Assembly (NCBI GenBank): GCA_027605045.1 | Contig: JAQFWX010000002.1 | Span: 620,001-684,000 of the forward strand | Reading direction: 5' to 3' | Length of the DNA stretch: 64,000 nt | Source: Phallus indusiatus | Taxonomy: Eukaryota > Basidiomycota > Agaricomycetes > Phallales > Phallaceae | Notes under the pieces: generated by a model | The model's database searches: none | Told to the model about the DNA's origin: nothing | Seen by the model: the letters and a program-made list of their open reading frames with translations, nothing else | Shown here: positions 37,460 through 49,296 of the stretch, piece by piece | How the letters are laid out: the number at the start of each line of letters is the position of its first letter | Numbering within the stretch: the stretch's first letter is position 1 | Program-made: the position numbers and the translations under genes

Positions 37460-37612
37460 TGTTTATCGTGAAGTTGACGAAGAGGGACGATATGGAGTGA
37501 AGCGAGTACCGAGAGGTTTATATAGCGTAGTGTGGAAAGATGTGGACCTCACCTGCAAAAAGGCGCTGCTTCAGCGGAGTTGATTTAGCCGCTCGCCGTG
37601 CTCTGGGACAAC

Positions 37613-38218
37613 ATGATCGGCATAACAACTATCCACCGGGTTGTGAAAAATTCTTTGTTTTCAGGCGAGTTCTTGTCTGTTTGTCCAGTCGTTTAGTAAT
37701 TTAATAGTCCCCCAAAGTCCTAGGACAAGTCCGAACGGCTACAAAACGTGCCGGTGGAACTATTCGAAATCATGGTGGCTCACCTGGTAAACGTCTCGGC
37801 GTAAAAAAATTCACTGGCAAGTTCTTTGTTATAATTACACGTCCGTTCTACAGAAAACTTAAATTTCTTTTAGATGAACCAGTCATTCCGGGTAATATTA
37901 TTATTCGTCAACGGGGGACCCAATTCCATCCTGGACAACACGTATGAAGTGCCCGCTACGTCCACATTGTTTGTTTACTAAACGATGTCCGTTTAGGTGA
38001 AAATCGGGAGAGATCATACCATTTACGCCATTAGTCCAGGCTTTGTCAAATTTTATACCATGCCATGGCGTGCTGGGAAAGTACGTCGGTATGTCGGCGT
38101 TGTCCTCAATCGAGGAGAAAAATTACCGCGAGACGAAAAAGCATTAGGGCGAAGCCGATATTTTGGGTTGGTGAAGGTTCCGAGCGATCCTTCTCCTCAG
38201 TCTACACTTCAAGCCTAA
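37613..38218 (+). CDS. Mitochondrial ribosomal protein bL27m
   Basis: Component of the mitochondrial large ribosomal subunit, near the peptidyl-transferase centre. The core [19 protein letters not shown] is the typical matrix-cleaved N-terminus followed by the L27 signature, then [33 protein letters not shown] and [18 protein letters not shown]. The last part ([17 protein letters not shown]) is the fungal extension. The intron at 37817-37873 starts with GC (gcaagt), giving KKFT-DEP in frame. The start ([17 protein letters not shown]) is inferred: it requires another GC-AG intron (37665-37723, donor gcgagt). If that is wrong, the first exon is elsewhere. The intron at 37942-37996 is ordinary GT-AG. 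Confidence 0.85.
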
Positions 38219-38278
38219 GGCCACAGTACAAGTGCCCATAGAACAGTAGATAATATGTTAAATGTAGAGTAATATGTA

Positions 38279-40747
38279 TCATAGAATCGTTCTTGCTTTT
38301 TTGGCTTGCTGTTTTTCTCTCTTCAGCTCTTCCCAGTCGTTGGCCGCATCCTCACTATCATTAACAACTTCCTCCCGTGCTTTACCATCTCCAGTTGATT
38401 GAGGGTTTTGACCTTGCGTCTTCAACCATGCTCTCTTACGAGCTTTTTTCTCTTGCCGTTTCACTCGAGTTTCTTGTCGGACCACTTTATCCGACCAAGC
38501 CTCGTTCTTTTTCTTTTTCTCTCCACGTTCCTTCTGCAAACGCAAACGATCGGTGGGCTGACTTGCTTTCTTCGCTTCCAACTCTTGCAAGCGCTTTGCT
38601 TCTCGATTCTTATCTTTATAAGCATATGTATTCCACTGAAACAAATTCTGGTGTTCACTCTTCATCTCAGGTGAAACCTTAAAAAATATACATACATCGA
38701 CTTCTGCGTCCACCCAACCTAGCGCTTGCGGATCTACTCCTTTCAATTCCGGACATCTTGGTAACCGAAGCAAGCCGAAACAGCGCGCCACATCAATCAA
38801 GTTCAAATCTTTGACCCGAAAAATATATGACGCCTCATGTTTGGAATAGGCTTGGATAAACGACACATACGCTCTGACAGCCTAGACAACCACGTCATCG
38901 CAATGATATACTTGTAAAAAAAGATAAAAAGACAAACCTTGTCCTGCAGATCGCGATCTTGAAGTAGAAAAGAACGTATTCGTGACAGAGTCGACTGAAC
39001 AGCCATATCTTCAGGTCTTCCTTCCACATGTTCATCAAATGTTCCTTCTCCATCTAATAAATAGTTCTTTTCCTTTACAGGTATTTTGCGGACCGAAAGG
39101 AAGTCTTCAGCATTAATGTAAGCAAAAGAACCGAAATGAATTGATCATATGAAAAAGGAGCTGCATACCTACGTAACCTCTTTCTCGTTCTAGTAACAAG
39201 CACCAGGCACGACCTTCCCGTCCTGCACGTGCTGTTCGACCACATCGATGTGAGAAGCCTTTAGGGTCTACCGGCGGATCGAATTGAATGACCACGTCGA
39301 CTGATGGTAAATCCAGACCGCGTGCAGCAACGTCTGTACATAACAGTATCGATGGCGAATGGGATGATGAAGGGTGTGAACCGAAGGAAGTGAGTGTTGA
39401 TGTTCGAGAAGAAGGAGGCATATGACCATGCAATGAATAAATTGAATGTGATTTGGGAAGTAAGGAAGTAAGTAGCTGAAGAGTATGTCATGACGAATGC
39501 ATCGGTAACAATAAAAAAACCTTCGACGCACGCGATAAAAGTAATCCACACATGCACATGTGGCGAAATATGTGATAAATTTGGCGGAATTGTTTTGCTT
39601 TTGTTCGTATGCGATGATACGTGTAAGTTGTAATAATTTTTCCGAGGCACGACATTCCATGAAGTAATTTTGTAATCTGATCCTTCTATGTCAGCCCGAA
39701 GCAAAAAAGCTTATTCGAGACCTACGTTGCGGGTATACGCCGCTCTGTTACCCCTTCATCCTCTGTTTTCCTTTTCATACCACGCTTAGCTTCAACCTTC
39801 ACTACAATCCGAACAGGATTCCTTAAACCAACTCGAACCAACTGAGAAAGTCCGTCCGTCATAGTTGCTGAGAATAGTCCGGTGCGCCGTTGTTTCGGCA
39901 AGTTCGCGATGATGCGATTCACAGCCACTTCAAAGCCAAGGTCAAGAAGCCTAGTAAGAGGATGAGAAGCAAGAAAAATATAATGAAAGGAAAAACGGAC
40001 CGGTCAGCCTCGTCTAGTACTAGTATATCTAGCTCCTTGCAACTAACGGTTGAGCGGCCTTTCCCGAGAAGAAACTCCTCTATTCGCCCGGGAGTGCCCA
40101 CAATGATTTCAGCACCAGTAGAGAGAAATTGTGAGATATCTTGAGCAGGAGTTGTTTCTTTTCCCGAAATGAGTAGAAGGGCGGGAGGTAACTTGGACGG
40201 TGGAGTATTTTTGTTGTCTTCCTCCTCTCCTGGCTCCTCTCCTGGCTGGGAAGAAAGGAATAGAGAGAATACCGAGTGTATTTGAGTTGCAAGCTCTCTA
40301 TTAACACATTAGAATACCTAAACAGAGAGAATATAGATAGTTTACCTAGTAGGGGATATAATTAATGCACCAATTTCGTTCTTCTTTAAAGTCGACTCTT
40401 TCCTTCGTTTGAGCATCTTTTCTAAAATTGGAATCACAAAGGCTAGAGTTTTTCCAGAACCTGTTACGGCCTAGTGAAAGGTAACCACCAAAAATGACAT
40501 CAAAATTATCAAGGTACACACCTCAACTACAACATCCTTGTGTTTCATGAATAGTGGTATAGTACTAGCCTGAACTGGCGTCATCTGGGTAAACCCCATT
40601 GCCTGAACGACGTCAAGACTTAAATTACAATTAGTTACTAGATAAAAAAAACTAAGAAAAGTCAACATACATCCAAGGTGTCAGGGGAGGATCTAATTTC
40701 GTCCATGATCCAGCAAAAGCATTCGCGGCCGAAACAGTGGCAGCCAT
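38279..40747 (-). CDS. SPB4: DEAD-box rRNA helicase Spb4
   Basis: ATP-dependent RNA helicase needed for 60S ribosome assembly in the nucleolus. It starts [20 protein letters not shown], the short Spb4-type N-terminus. Motifs in order are the Q motif ([11 protein letters not shown]), Walker [26 protein letters not shown] (ILVLDEADR), SAT (FSATM), the helicase C domain with [14 protein letters not shown] and [13 protein letters not shown], then the DUF4217-type segment [19 protein letters not shown]. The C-terminus is a highly basic, Lys/Glu-rich coiled tail ([15 protein letters not shown]...), as in Spb4. About ten introns; the one splitting EVD-WNTY is 60 nt and stop-free. It diverges from YMR1, with 243 bp between start codons. 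Confidence 0.93.
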
Positions 40748-40990
40748 CCAAGAGACAAACCACAAGAGCCTAAATCAATGAACATTTAAACTCATTATAA
40801 TGCACAGCGAGTTGAGATATAACCTTTAAGTATTCCTTGAAAAGATGTCAGAGGCGGCGCCGAAGCTGTGGCCGACCAGGAGTTCAGTCACGCAGGAAAA
40901 GCCTCCGCCACTGGTGCGTAGCCCAGCAATTTGCATACCGCGACCTCCCCTTTGAGTCGCGCCAGACTCATCTAGGTTTTATTTCTCAGT

Positions 40991-43968
40991 ATGGATGCAA
41001 TAAGGATTCCAAAGGCATGACTGAACCTGAGTAGAAGTTTCCCAATCGCTGATTGTTGTAATATTAGGTCGACCGCGTCATATGCAATAAACCTGGGCAA
41101 ATCCGCACTGGAACATTGTATGTTACAGCGCATCATCTTATTTTTAAAGCAGATGATCATGATTCTGATACGGAGATGTGGGTGAGTTGATCAATTCGCT
41201 GGTTCTTTAAGGTGTTAACGCCAGGGCAGATTCCATACCCCATCGTCGCACTTGTAATACGTATGCCCCAAACCCTTCAAGGACTGAACCCGCTTGCCAT
41301 ACGATGTAGGAACTTTGAGAACTTCACGTTATCATTCTCACTAGAGCAGCATGCTCTGGATGTATTTGAGAGTATTAAAGAATTGACTGTCGTAAGTACG
41401 TGTTGGTTGCTATTTTACCGTTTCATGAAGTTTCAATACTCATTTATTTTGCGATCACTAAGCCTCTGTTGCGCAACTATATGCCTTTAATTATGAACCT
41501 AGTCCTCCACTCCCCACAAACGATGGCTGGTCGATGTATTCGCCTATGGAAGAATTCACCCGGATGGGCGTAGGTACCCGAACTAAAGCATGGCGGTTCA
41601 CTGATATTAATAAAGATTATACGGTAATTCAACCCTCCTTACCTTTTGGAAAGCCTTGCTTATATCACATTCCGACAGTTGTGTTCTACTTATCCCGCCT
41701 TGCTTGTTGTCCCTACTAAAATCAGTGATACAACTCTTCAGTACGCAGTCAAGCACCGGAGTAGAGGCAGGTTACCCGCTCTAACGTACTTGCACTGGGC
41801 AAATTATGTGAGTTGAGATTTTTCTTCATCCAAAACATCGTTTATTCTAATGCGGCGCTGACTAGGGTACAATAACACGATCCAGTCAACCAATGGTTGG
41901 ACTGACGAATAATAGATCTGTTCAAGACGAAAAACTGGTCGAGGCGATTTTCCAATCACACTTTAGTCCAATGAAGCCACATGCAGATACTAAAGTATAT
42001 GGTGCTACGGCGACGAACCTCATAACTGACGCCAGACCGACTGCGAATGCAATGGCGACAATGGCCAAAGGCGCAGGTTCAGAGAACATGGAGTATTACA
42101 AGGACGCGAAGAAGGTTTATCTCGGAGTGGACAATATTCATGTCATGCGTGATTCATTGGCCAAAGTTGTTGAGGCACTTCGCGAAGCCGATGCCAATGC
42201 TGGTCTACTGCAAGCCATGGATCCAACCCGCCCGGTTCCTTCAGAGAGCATATTCCTGGACAGACATGCACTCAGAAAGTCTGGCTGGTTGCGCTATATA
42301 TCCGCATTGTTAGAGGGCACGGTAATTGTCGTACGCAATATCCACATCAATTCCTCGCACGTCTTAATACACTGCTCGGATGGTTGGGATCGCACAGCTC
42401 AACTATCGTCTCTTGCACAAATCTGTCTTGATCCGTATTTCCGCACGATGAAAGGTTTTCAGATACTTATTGAAAAGGATTGGCTATCTTTTGGTCATAG
42501 ATTTCTTGACCGTTGCGGTCACCTTTCGTCTGAGAAGTTCTTTTTGGCGACCAATCCGGGAGAAAGCAGTACGGCCGACACTTTTCTGGCTTCCATGCAG
42601 AACAAGTTCACTCCAGGACATCATATCAAAGAAACGAGTCCCGTATTTCATCAATTCCTCGAATCTGTGAGACAGATTCAACGACAATATCCCAATCGTT
42701 TCGAATTCAATCAGCGTTACTTGGAACGACTGCACTACCATCTATATTCTTGCCAGTTTGGAACTTTCTTACATAACAACGAGAAGGAAAGACGGCTCGC
42801 TGCCGACGGGGGAAAGCCCCACTGGCAAGAAACGGTCAGTGCTTGGGATTGGTTCAACTCACCAGAGGAAACAGCACAGAACCGAAATTCTGACTATGAT
42901 GCTTCGCTGGATGATCCGAAATCAGGCGATATGGGAGTGCTATTCCCGAACCCAAAGGATGTTCGGTTCTGGCACGAGTTGTATGGCCGAACGGACGAAG
43001 AGATGAATGGTCGGGTCGTTACCTCCCAAGTAACCTCCGCCCCGGAATCTCTTAATGAATCTCCGGAAGAAGAACCAGGCGCTGTAGCTGTGGAGCCGTC
43101 TCCCTCCACGCCGGAAATGGTTCTGAATGAGCCATCCTCCGATTCTGACCCCAATCGGGAGTCTTGGAGCTCACTACCTTCCGTTCCAAGTCTGTCCGCC
43201 GAACGGCCGTCAACTCCACCATATCGGGGGACCAGTTCTGTTAGATCCGCTTATTCCTTACATGGTGAAGGGGAACCATCGGCCGATACATCAAGGTCTC
43301 CCGGTAAACAAGTGCCACGGTTTTCCGAAGCATGGGGCTCGGGTGGACTCAAGTCGATGTGGGGCAAAATTTCCTCCAATGCATCGGCCGCGTTATCGAA
43401 TGTCCGCGATGCGTATGAAGGAGTTGCGAAAGACTTTATACCGGGAAATCAATCGGCGGCGTCATCCAGCAGCAATACTAGAAGGGAATTACAGCCTACT
43501 GGTGCTTCCGGAGGACGGTGGTCACAAAAAGCGGATCCTCCTGCTACCCCTCCAGCATCCCGAACCGCATGGAAGATGGAAGAGGAGTTAAATCCGTGGG
43601 CATCTGCCGTCTCATCTACCGAACGACCAAGATCAACATCTCCCGAGCGGTTAACGCCATACAGTCATCCCTTAGATCCTCATGTTCCCCAATCGTTGCG
43701 ATACAACACAGTTTCTTCCTCGCGTTCCCCAGCGTCTTTATACCGATCATCTTCGACTAATAACCGAACTTCCATACTAACTCACACTGCGACGCCGCTC
43801 TCATCACCCTCCCCATCATCATCATCAACGACGACAACGACACGCTTAGAGAATACGGATGTCAACCCTGTGCCAGAACCTGAATCAAAATCATCTTTTG
43901 AGACTGCCCGTGGGCCACCAGCTCACAGCGGCCAGCAAGCAGACCCCTTGGGTGTGAGCTGGTTATAG
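40991..43968 (+). CDS. YMR1: Myotubularin-family PI(3)P phosphatase
   Basis: Removes the 3-phosphate from PI(3)P and PI(3,5)P2 on endosomal or vacuolar membranes. The inferred first exon MDAIRIPK (40991-41014) joins VDRVICNKPGQIRTG through an intron with a GC donor (41015-41067). A PH-GRAM domain follows, then QGLNPLAIRCRNFENF, the phosphatase core with YSPMEEFTRMGV, RSRGRLPALTYLHW, SQPMVGLTNNRSVQDE and the CX5R active site HCSDGWDRTAQ (42370-42402), and GHRFLDRCGH. The last exon is one open frame of 691 codons (41893-43968). Its C-terminal 300 residues are Ser/Pro-rich, low complexity and basidiomycete-specific. A catalytic form, not a pseudophosphatase, since Cys and Arg are present. Confidence 0.92.
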
Positions 43969-44293
43969 TAGATAATAATAAATATACAACAAGCTAAGTT
44001 ATTCTTTCTTCATTTTGATAGTATTACCCTGGATTATGTATGAAGTAAAAAGTAATAAAACACGTGAACTCTGTCAAATGTACTGTGTAGCCTTTCAATT
44101 TCACTGCCAGCCTTTTGTTGTTTCAAAATGGCGTGATCGCGTAATCGAGCGCGAGTTTCCTAATTCAGCTTCGACGCTTCTGGCCCAGCTTAAATTTTCG
44201 TCCGCTTGTATTTGAGCTTTGCCTTTTTCCCTTCCCCCAACACACACACAGTCGTCTTTCCGCCCTTCCTTTTCCAATCCTTCTTCTCCAGCG
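43969..44293. promoter_or_regulatory. YMR1 3' end and SAM-synthetase promoter
   Basis: A 325 bp gap. An AATAAATA stretch follows the YMR1 stop (possible poly(A) signal). A pyrimidine-rich leader (about 44215-44285) precedes the ATG of the highly expressed downstream gene, as is common for strongly expressed fungal genes. Confidence 0.4.
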
Positions 44294-45792
44294 ATGTCAG
44301 CTAACGGTACAACAGTCCACACCGCTCTTCAACCCGGTCACTTCCTCTTCACCAGTGAGAGCGTTGGTGAAGGTCATCCAGGTACTTTTTTTCCTTTTTT
44401 CCCGCGACTCTGACAATGCGCTCATCAAATTCTGCTCAGACAAGATTTGCGATCAAGTATCCGATGCTATTGTATGTTACCATCACGCTCGTTGTCGTAT
44501 TGTTATAATATTCTTTTTTTTTTTCCCTCATCAGCTCGATGCCTGCCTCGCTCAAGATCCTTTTTCCAAAGTCGCCTGTGAAACCGCAACCAAGACCGGG
44601 ATGATCATGGTTTTTGGCGAAATCACCACCAAAGCTCAACTCGATTACCAGAAGGTTATCCGAGAAACAATCAAGAAAATCGGATATGATTCATCCGAAA
44701 AAGGGTTTGACTACAAAACCTGCAACATTCTTGTAGCCATCGAGCAACAAAGCCCCGATATCGCTCAAGGTCTTGATCACGGATCTCTCGAAGATATCGG
44801 CGCCGGAGATCAAGGGATTATGTTTGGATATGCTACCGATGAGACTGTGGAGTATATGCCGCTGACCATCACGCTCGCTCACAAACTGAACGCTGCTATG
44901 GCTGCTGCCAGACGCTCAGGGGAGTTGGCGTGGTTGCGCCCTGATTCCAAGACCCAGGTGACCGTTGAGTACAAAAAGGAAGCCAGCGGTGCTATCACGC
45001 CATTGCGAGTCGATACCATCGTCGTGTCAACTCAACATGCCGAAGAAATCACCACCGAGAAATTAAGGGAGGAAATATTGAACAAGATCATTAAAAAGGT
45101 TATCCCTGCTAATCTGCTGGATAAAAACACCGTTTATCACGTGCGTTTCTCTCCCTTTTTCTCCCTCCCCTTCTCTTTGATCCGCTCTGGTATTCATTAT
45201 TTCTGGCGTTTCTTCAGATACAACCATCAGGACGCTTTGTTATTGGTGGTCCTCAGGGTGACGCTGGTCTTACGGGCCGTAAGATCATAGTTGACACCTA
45301 CGGCGGATGGGGTGCCCATGGTGGAGGCGCTTTCTCGGGAAAAGACTGGTCAAAGGTTGACAGATCAGCTGCGTACACCGCTAGATGGATTGGTAAGATT
45401 ACTTGAATAGTATTTTTTTTTGATCTCTTTATTCAAGAGTTTCTACCTAGCCAAATCGCTGGTTGCTGCCGGTCTTGCACGTCGTTGCTTGGTCCAGTTG
45501 TCCTACGCTATCGGTGTGGCTAAACCTCTTTCGATTTTCGTCGACACATATGGCACTGGAAAGAAGACCGACGAGGAGTTGATTGCTATTATTGATAAGA
45601 ACTTTGACTTGAAGCCTGGTGTCATCGGTAAGTGACGGGAAAATGAAAGAAGAGACGTTGAAGACAAACTTCTATCCCTCTGTAGTGAAACAACTCAACC
45701 TCCAGAAACCGATCTACCTTCAAACCGCATCCTATGGGCACTTTGGGAACCTCAACTACACCTGGGAACAACCGAAGAAGCTTCAACTATAA
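44294..45792 (+). CDS. SAM2: S-adenosylmethionine synthetase
   Basis: Forms S-adenosylmethionine from methionine and ATP in the cytosol. The protein starts [20 protein letters not shown] and runs [20 protein letters not shown] (split by introns at about 44382-44441 and 44473-44535), LDACLAQDP, then ATP/phosphate-binding [15 protein letters not shown], the [10 protein letters not shown] region, [30 protein letters not shown] and KVDRSAAY. It ends [10 protein letters not shown]. Active-site residues match bacterial MetK and yeast Sam1/Sam2, and length is normal (about 395 residues). Five short introns, all GT-AG. The upstream leader is CT-rich. Neighbours show no linked methyl-cycle gene. Whether it is the SAM1 or SAM2 equivalent cannot be told. 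Confidence 0.96.
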
Positions 45793-46330
45793 AGTCTAAT
45801 CTAGACGTCTCTCCTTTACTACTTGTCTCTACTCTTGGTTTTACACGTTGCATTTGCGGAAGTTCATCCTTACGCGCCATTCTTTTTCTTCATTTTATTC
45901 GTTACTTATTACTTTTACTTTTACCCGCTCCACTGAACGGGGGTTGTTATAGATTCAGTGCAATTGTCTCTCGTTACCCATTCTTCTCATCCGCCATCCC
46001 TCTTCCTTCATGTCGCCCCTAATTGTTCTTCGCCGTTCACCTTCGTCTCGTCACGTCTTTCATGAACCATCTACCTCAACTGTTACTGCGTTTTAATGCA
46101 TAATAACTCCTGCCTGTATTCCTAATATTTGAAAATAATATAGCATAGGGCGCGCTCAACCGCGCCGATAAGAAATCTAGCGACAGTTGGTTTCATTGAT
46201 ATATTACTGATGCATGAGTTGATCGTTGGATATAACGCATCTTTGAGAGGATGGCTCATTTTTATTGGGTAAGTTCTATGGGAGTAAAAATACTGGCGTG
46301 GCATTTTTTTTGGGGAGACAGTCGAATTTT
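45793..46330. other. Convergent 3' intergenic region
   Basis: A 538 bp gap between the stops of the SAM synthetase and thioredoxin genes. It is CT- and T-rich near 45800-46080. No gene or structured RNA was seen; expected to be two 3' UTRs. Confidence 0.45.
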
Positions 46331-46937
46331 TTACTTCAGCCGAGGTACAAGCGTAGAATACCATTCTTTCATGCCTTTTAAATCTTTTGCGCCGACAAAT
46401 TCTCCGACTTGTTTTCCATTGTAAAATGCCTTGATTGTCGGTATAGCTCTTATCTTGAGAACAAGAATAAGCCGGGAATTTATTTCATCTTGGACGTCAA
46501 ACGTACTTTATATTCCTCGAACAACTGAGGTGTCAAGTCGCCTTTAATAGTTATTAAATCGATTGAGGACGGTGGGGCATCGAGAAGTGACGGATCTTGT
46601 TCTACCCGTTCTAGGAGCGGTGAGAGAATTTTGCATGGCGGGCACCAGCTAATAGGGACTCAATAAATTTTGATTCAACGGAAAGCCAAACCACGAACTC
46701 TTCGTAAAAGTCGACGATGACGAGTTTATCTTTAATCGTGGAGACGTGATTCCTGTATGCCTGGAGAAATCGCCCGATCAGCCATTTTTGTACGAAAGAA
46801 AAGCTGAGAGAATAAATTACCGACTCAGTTGCGTCGTAAATGGCATCTCGTTTGATGGGTGTTGTTGCGAATGTTCTTCTCCGAGAGGCACAGTTTCGTG
46901 TTAATGCAACAAAACGTGGTAGATTTGACTTGAACAT
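46331..46937 (-). CDS. Mitochondrial thioredoxin (WCPPC)
   Basis: Thiol-disulfide oxidoreductase. The first exon MFKSNLPRFVALTRNC is followed by SRRRTFATTPIKRDA, rich in Arg and Ser without acids, as in mitochondrial presequences. The thioredoxin fold follows: STIKDKLVIVDFYEDWCPPCK, with the active site WCPPC created by splicing, then ILSPLLERVEQDP, IKGDLTPQLFEEYKIRAIPTIKAFYNGKQVGEFVGAKDL. The cis-Pro motif IPT is present. The active site has Pro where classical thioredoxins have Gly (WCGPC). Introns are about 60 nt; the one after DATES is 60 nt without a stop. It ends VPRLK at 46331. The next gene is the cupredoxin array, divergent. Confidence 0.85.
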
Positions 46938-47550
46938 GAGGTGACGTAGTACTAATAGCCAAACGGCGGTCACAGTTTGAGGCGCTAGCTTGATTGATCC
47001 GTTGTCGTGATACCAGAAAGAAAATCAAGTATTTTCATTTTCCCAAGTATTTTGCATGTCTCTTTCTACTGTCGCTCTTCCTCGTCTAGGAGCCGTTTGT
47101 GCGACCGGACGACCATCTTATATCGCTTTACCATGCCAACGCTGCAATTCGCAACCCGCAAAACATGAGCTGATGTCTAATCTAACAACCGTCGTGATGC
47201 AAAGTATAAATAAATGCCGAAGTATAAAGGCCTCAACAGAGATTTTCCACGGTACAGACCATCTCCATCTCTCTTCCCATCTCCGTCTCTCTTTCCCCCT
47301 TCTCTCATTGACTTTGTGCTCTCCCTAGTGGAGTCGTAAGTTCTCTCCTTTACGAAAACAAAACTTTGATACATCGAATTCATTGTTTTAACAGGCTTTT
47401 CTTGTTTCGATTTTTACCTTTTCGTCTCAATTTAAAAGCCCAAACGCTAGCTTGTAAAATTTGCCTGGTTGCAATTATTACATTACATTTTCGTCGATCC
47501 TTCAACGCTTCCGTCTTAAAATACAAAACACATAACACAGCAAATTAACA
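46938..47550. promoter_or_regulatory. Divergent region thioredoxin / cupredoxin 1
   Basis: A 613 bp gap holding the promoters of the thioredoxin (minus) and first cupredoxin (plus) genes. TATAAATAAA at 47205-47214 is 337 bp from the cupredoxin ATG; the sequence between is CT-rich and probably a long leader. Confidence 0.45.
47205..47214 (+). promoter_or_regulatory. TATA-box of cupredoxin 1
   Basis: TATAAATAAA followed by a CT-rich tract (47260-47310), the typical layout of a strong fungal promoter. Distance to the ATG is long, so an intron in the leader is possible. Confidence 0.45.
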
Positions 47551-48487
47551 ATGCGCTTCACTTTCGCCAGTGCCGTTTCGTCCCTTGTGGCCATCTCGGT
47601 TTTGCCATCATGCGTCGTCGCCGCAACACAATCAGTCATGGTCGGCATGAATGGTCAGCTCGTATTTAGTCCTTCAAACATTACAGCCCAGATGGGCGAT
47701 ACTATCGACTTTATGTTCATGTCTCTCGGAAAAAATCACGTATGCACTATGTTTGTTCATGTACCTATTATCCTACTAATTACGCGCTTCTCTTCTTTCT
47801 TTCAAGTCGGTTACACAAAGTGCTTTTACCACGCCATGTGTTCCTTTGCCAGATGGCGTTAATTCAGGATTGTGCGTTGGGATGTTCTTTCGATTGTTTT
47901 GCCGCGCTTATCACTTTACACAGCTTACCTGTACCATCGGATGCGAACTTTACCACAGAGACTGCTCCTACTTGGAGTATGATCGTAAACACGGTAGGTC
48001 TTTTTTTTTTCTGAACTCCATGGTCGTGACTCTCCTAACAACGATTCGCTGCAAAGACTAGCCCCATATGGATTCACTGCGCTCAGGTGAATTGAATTTT
48101 TCTCTCTCTTGAGAGTATTGGAAATTTTGAACTGGAACTTATTCGTATGTCAGACGGTCACTAAATCACATTGCCAAAATGGAATGGTGTTCAGTATCAA
48201 CGCCACTCCCCAAAAAACGTTTGCTGATTTTTTGGTGCGTGTGGAATGTCTGCCCTCTTCGAGAAAACAGCTCACGTATTATTTAACAGGCGAATGCAAA
48301 GAACTCCTCCACAAGCGGTGGCTCGTCGATTGCAGATGCCTCATCGAACAACGCTTCGGGCGGTAACAGCAACACGCCCCAGGCGGAGGATAACTCGCCG
48401 ACCAATGGTTCTTTGAAGGTAGCGATATCAAAACGGGCCATCGGTTTGTGCGCATTTGCAAGCATGATCGGTGCTATGCTGTTCTAG
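47551..48487 (+). CDS. Secreted GPI-anchored cupredoxin-like protein 1
   Basis: Extracellular blue-copper-fold protein; role unknown, possibly redox or cell-surface copper binding. It has a signal peptide (MRFTFASAVSSLVAISVLPS, cleavage near VVAA), then a cupredoxin core: VMVGMNGQLVFSPSNITAQMGD, DFMFMSLGKNH, a split SVTQSAFTTPC, ETAPTWSMIVNT, TSPIWIHCAQ and TKSHCQNGMVFSIN. Type 1 copper ligands are all present: His (KNH), Cys (IHC), His (SHC) and Met (GM). A Ser/Asn/Gly linker then leads to a hydrophobic tail (AIGLCAFASMIGAMLF) that fits GPI-anchor attachment. Six introns were read, all in frame. First of three tandem paralogues. Confidence 0.85.
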
Positions 48488-49296
48488 TTTTAGTTGCTCC
48501 GTGTTGCGTTGCGTTGTGTTGTATTTACAACGGGTGCTGTTCTATTGCTAGCTGAAACCGCTATGGATTGTGCTTTCCTCGCGAACGGCTTGTATTGCTT
48601 TTGTGGCGAGCTCTGGGACCCTATTACTATCTTATTGTTGAGCAGAAGTGTTTTAGATTAGATCAGTAATGACAAGAGATGGCTCGGCTGGAATTACAAC
48701 TTGGGTCAGCACCGAGACCGTATAATTAAGGTTCAGAGTGTTATCCTGTGCTCCCGCCGGTCACCGCAATGCGTGGCTTCGCCACTGCTTTGATAAAATT
48801 GGGCATGTGGGAAACATGAAGGGTTGCGATCCGGGAGTATTGAAGGTGGGCTTGCGTGATTCAGTGACGCCTGGACCAGCGTCGTCGTTGTTCATTTACT
48901 TACACCTGTCTGGATGTAGTTTCGAAATGCGCTTTCATGGCTCATTGTTTTTCGTTTCAATATCGTTTCAAACCGAGCAACTACGAATGTTTTGGAACAA
49001 GCACGGCGTTATTAGCCCTTGACTAGGGACGAGTGCGGGGACAGTTCGCCGTACCGTGGAGTTGGTTATATAAACCCAACAAGATGCTTTTTTCTCTCCT
49101 CAAAGCTTTTCTATCTTCCTTCTAATTCTTACGTTTTGCTACATTTTCTCTTCTTTTTTCCAAGTTCTCATCTGAGAGGTTCGTTTTCTCTATATATGGT
49201 GGATGTACACAAACATGCTCACGCACTCTTCCTCTCACCTGCCACAGTTTTATTCATACCTTCGTCTTAATTATTATATATATTCCAACTACGATC
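48488..49296. promoter_or_regulatory. Intergenic region with promoter of cupredoxin 2
   Basis: An 809 bp gap. TATATAAA at 49067-49074 lies 223 bp before the ATG of cupredoxin 2, and the leader is T/C-rich. No other gene is visible; a frame at 48738-49022 lacks a signal peptide or domain and is probably chance. Confidence 0.45.
49067..49074 (+). promoter_or_regulatory. TATA-box of cupredoxin 2
   Basis: TATATAAA followed by a CT-rich leader (49090-49260), 223 bp upstream of the start codon. Confidence 0.5.

Noticed and set aside
40837..40985. Small open frame with Arg-rich start ahead of YMR1
   Set aside because: It has no family resemblance and lies in the divergent SPB4/YMR1 promoter; the MDAIRIPK start fits the PH-GRAM domain.
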